Below are positions 5,614 to 5,694 of a DNA stretch of 5,694 bases, piece after piece. The number at the start of each line of letters is the position of its first letter. The first letter of the stretch is position 1. Location: contig RFJN01000104.1 in assembly GCA_003694875.1 (NCBI GenBank), forward strand, positions 1 to 5,694. The letters are read 5' to 3'. The position numbers were made by a program, and so were the translations under genes. The notes below the pieces were generated by a model that made no database searches, had not been told where the DNA came from, and was given only the letters and a program-made list of their open reading frames with translations. The DNA is from Planctomycetota bacterium (lineage in GTDB: Bacteria; Planctomycetota; J058; J103).

Positions 5614-5625
5614 TCCGGGCCCCGT

Positions 5626-5694
5626 GAGGGTGTAGCTCAGTTGGTAGAGCAGCGGCCTTTTAAGCCGCGGGTCCAGGGTTCGAGTCCCTGCGCC
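5626..5694 (+). tRNA. tRNA-Lys (anticodon UUU), 3' end cut by window
   Basis: The cloverleaf folds cleanly. The acceptor 5' strand is 5626-5632, U8-A9 are 5633-5634, and the D stem is GCTC/GAGC (5635-5638 with 5647-5650). The anticodon stem is GCGGC/GCCGC (5652-5656 with 5664-5668) with loop CTTTTAA, so the anticodon is TTT at 5659-5661. The variable loop is 5669-5673, and the T stem is CAGGG/CCCTG (5674-5678 with 5686-5690) around TTCGAGT. Bases 5691-5694 are positions 66-69 and pair with 7-4, with one G-U at 6-67. The last three acceptor bases, the discriminator and any encoded CCA are beyond the window. Confidence 0.96.

Overview
The window is about 70% G+C and carries the conserved bacterial translation block rpsB-tsf-pyrH-frr on the plus strand. 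On its left are a divergent pair, an FHA-domain gene (minus strand) and an endonuclease V gene (plus strand). On its right are a small exported HEAT-repeat protein and a tRNA-Lys cut by the window end. The S2, UMP kinase and RRF sequences look most like Planctomycetota proteins (for example S2 with 'IHIIDLRQT' and 'FVGTKRQA', RRF with 'EYFGSPTPLKQL'). The HEAT protein ends in a 'WW' segment of the kind common in planctomycete HEAT proteins. This lineage call is from memory of family sequences, not a search, and is moderate confidence; the EF-Ts is a short, single-subdomain type, which is less diagnostic.

Layout. 1-797 (minus): N-terminal FHA domain, Ala-rich linker and coiled coil, running off the left edge. 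The coiled coil contains a near-identical 106-base direct repeat. 798-975: divergent intergenic region with a consensus -35 hexamer on the minus strand, a 10-base palindrome and an inverted repeat. 976-1734 (plus): endonuclease V. 1735-2005: a GC hairpin, a well-formed promoter (TTGACC, 17 bases, TAGACT) and a leader of about 160 bases before rpsB. 2006-4922: rpsB, tsf, pyrH and frr with gaps of 8, 29 and 27 bases, almost certainly one transcript. 4939-5517: HEAT-repeat protein starting 16 bases after frr. 5518-5625: spacer with a weak hairpin and a clear tRNA promoter. 5626-5694: tRNA-Lys(UUU), lacking only its last acceptor bases.

How they work together. S2, EF-Ts and RRF serve initiation-competent 30S subunits, elongation and ribosome recycling. 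UMP kinase supplies UDP for RNA synthesis and is a standard partner in this block. The HEAT gene occupies a place often held by uppS/cdsA in other bacteria; its position suggests co-transcription, not a shared function. The FHA and EndoV genes are transcribed apart from the block.

I see no mobile element, CRISPR, phage or defence system, and nothing amounting to a new multi-gene system. The most notable points are the recent internal duplication in the FHA coiled coil, its altered phosphopeptide-binding motif, the long charged C-terminal tail on S2, the long structured rpsB leader, and the exported HEAT protein attached to frr.
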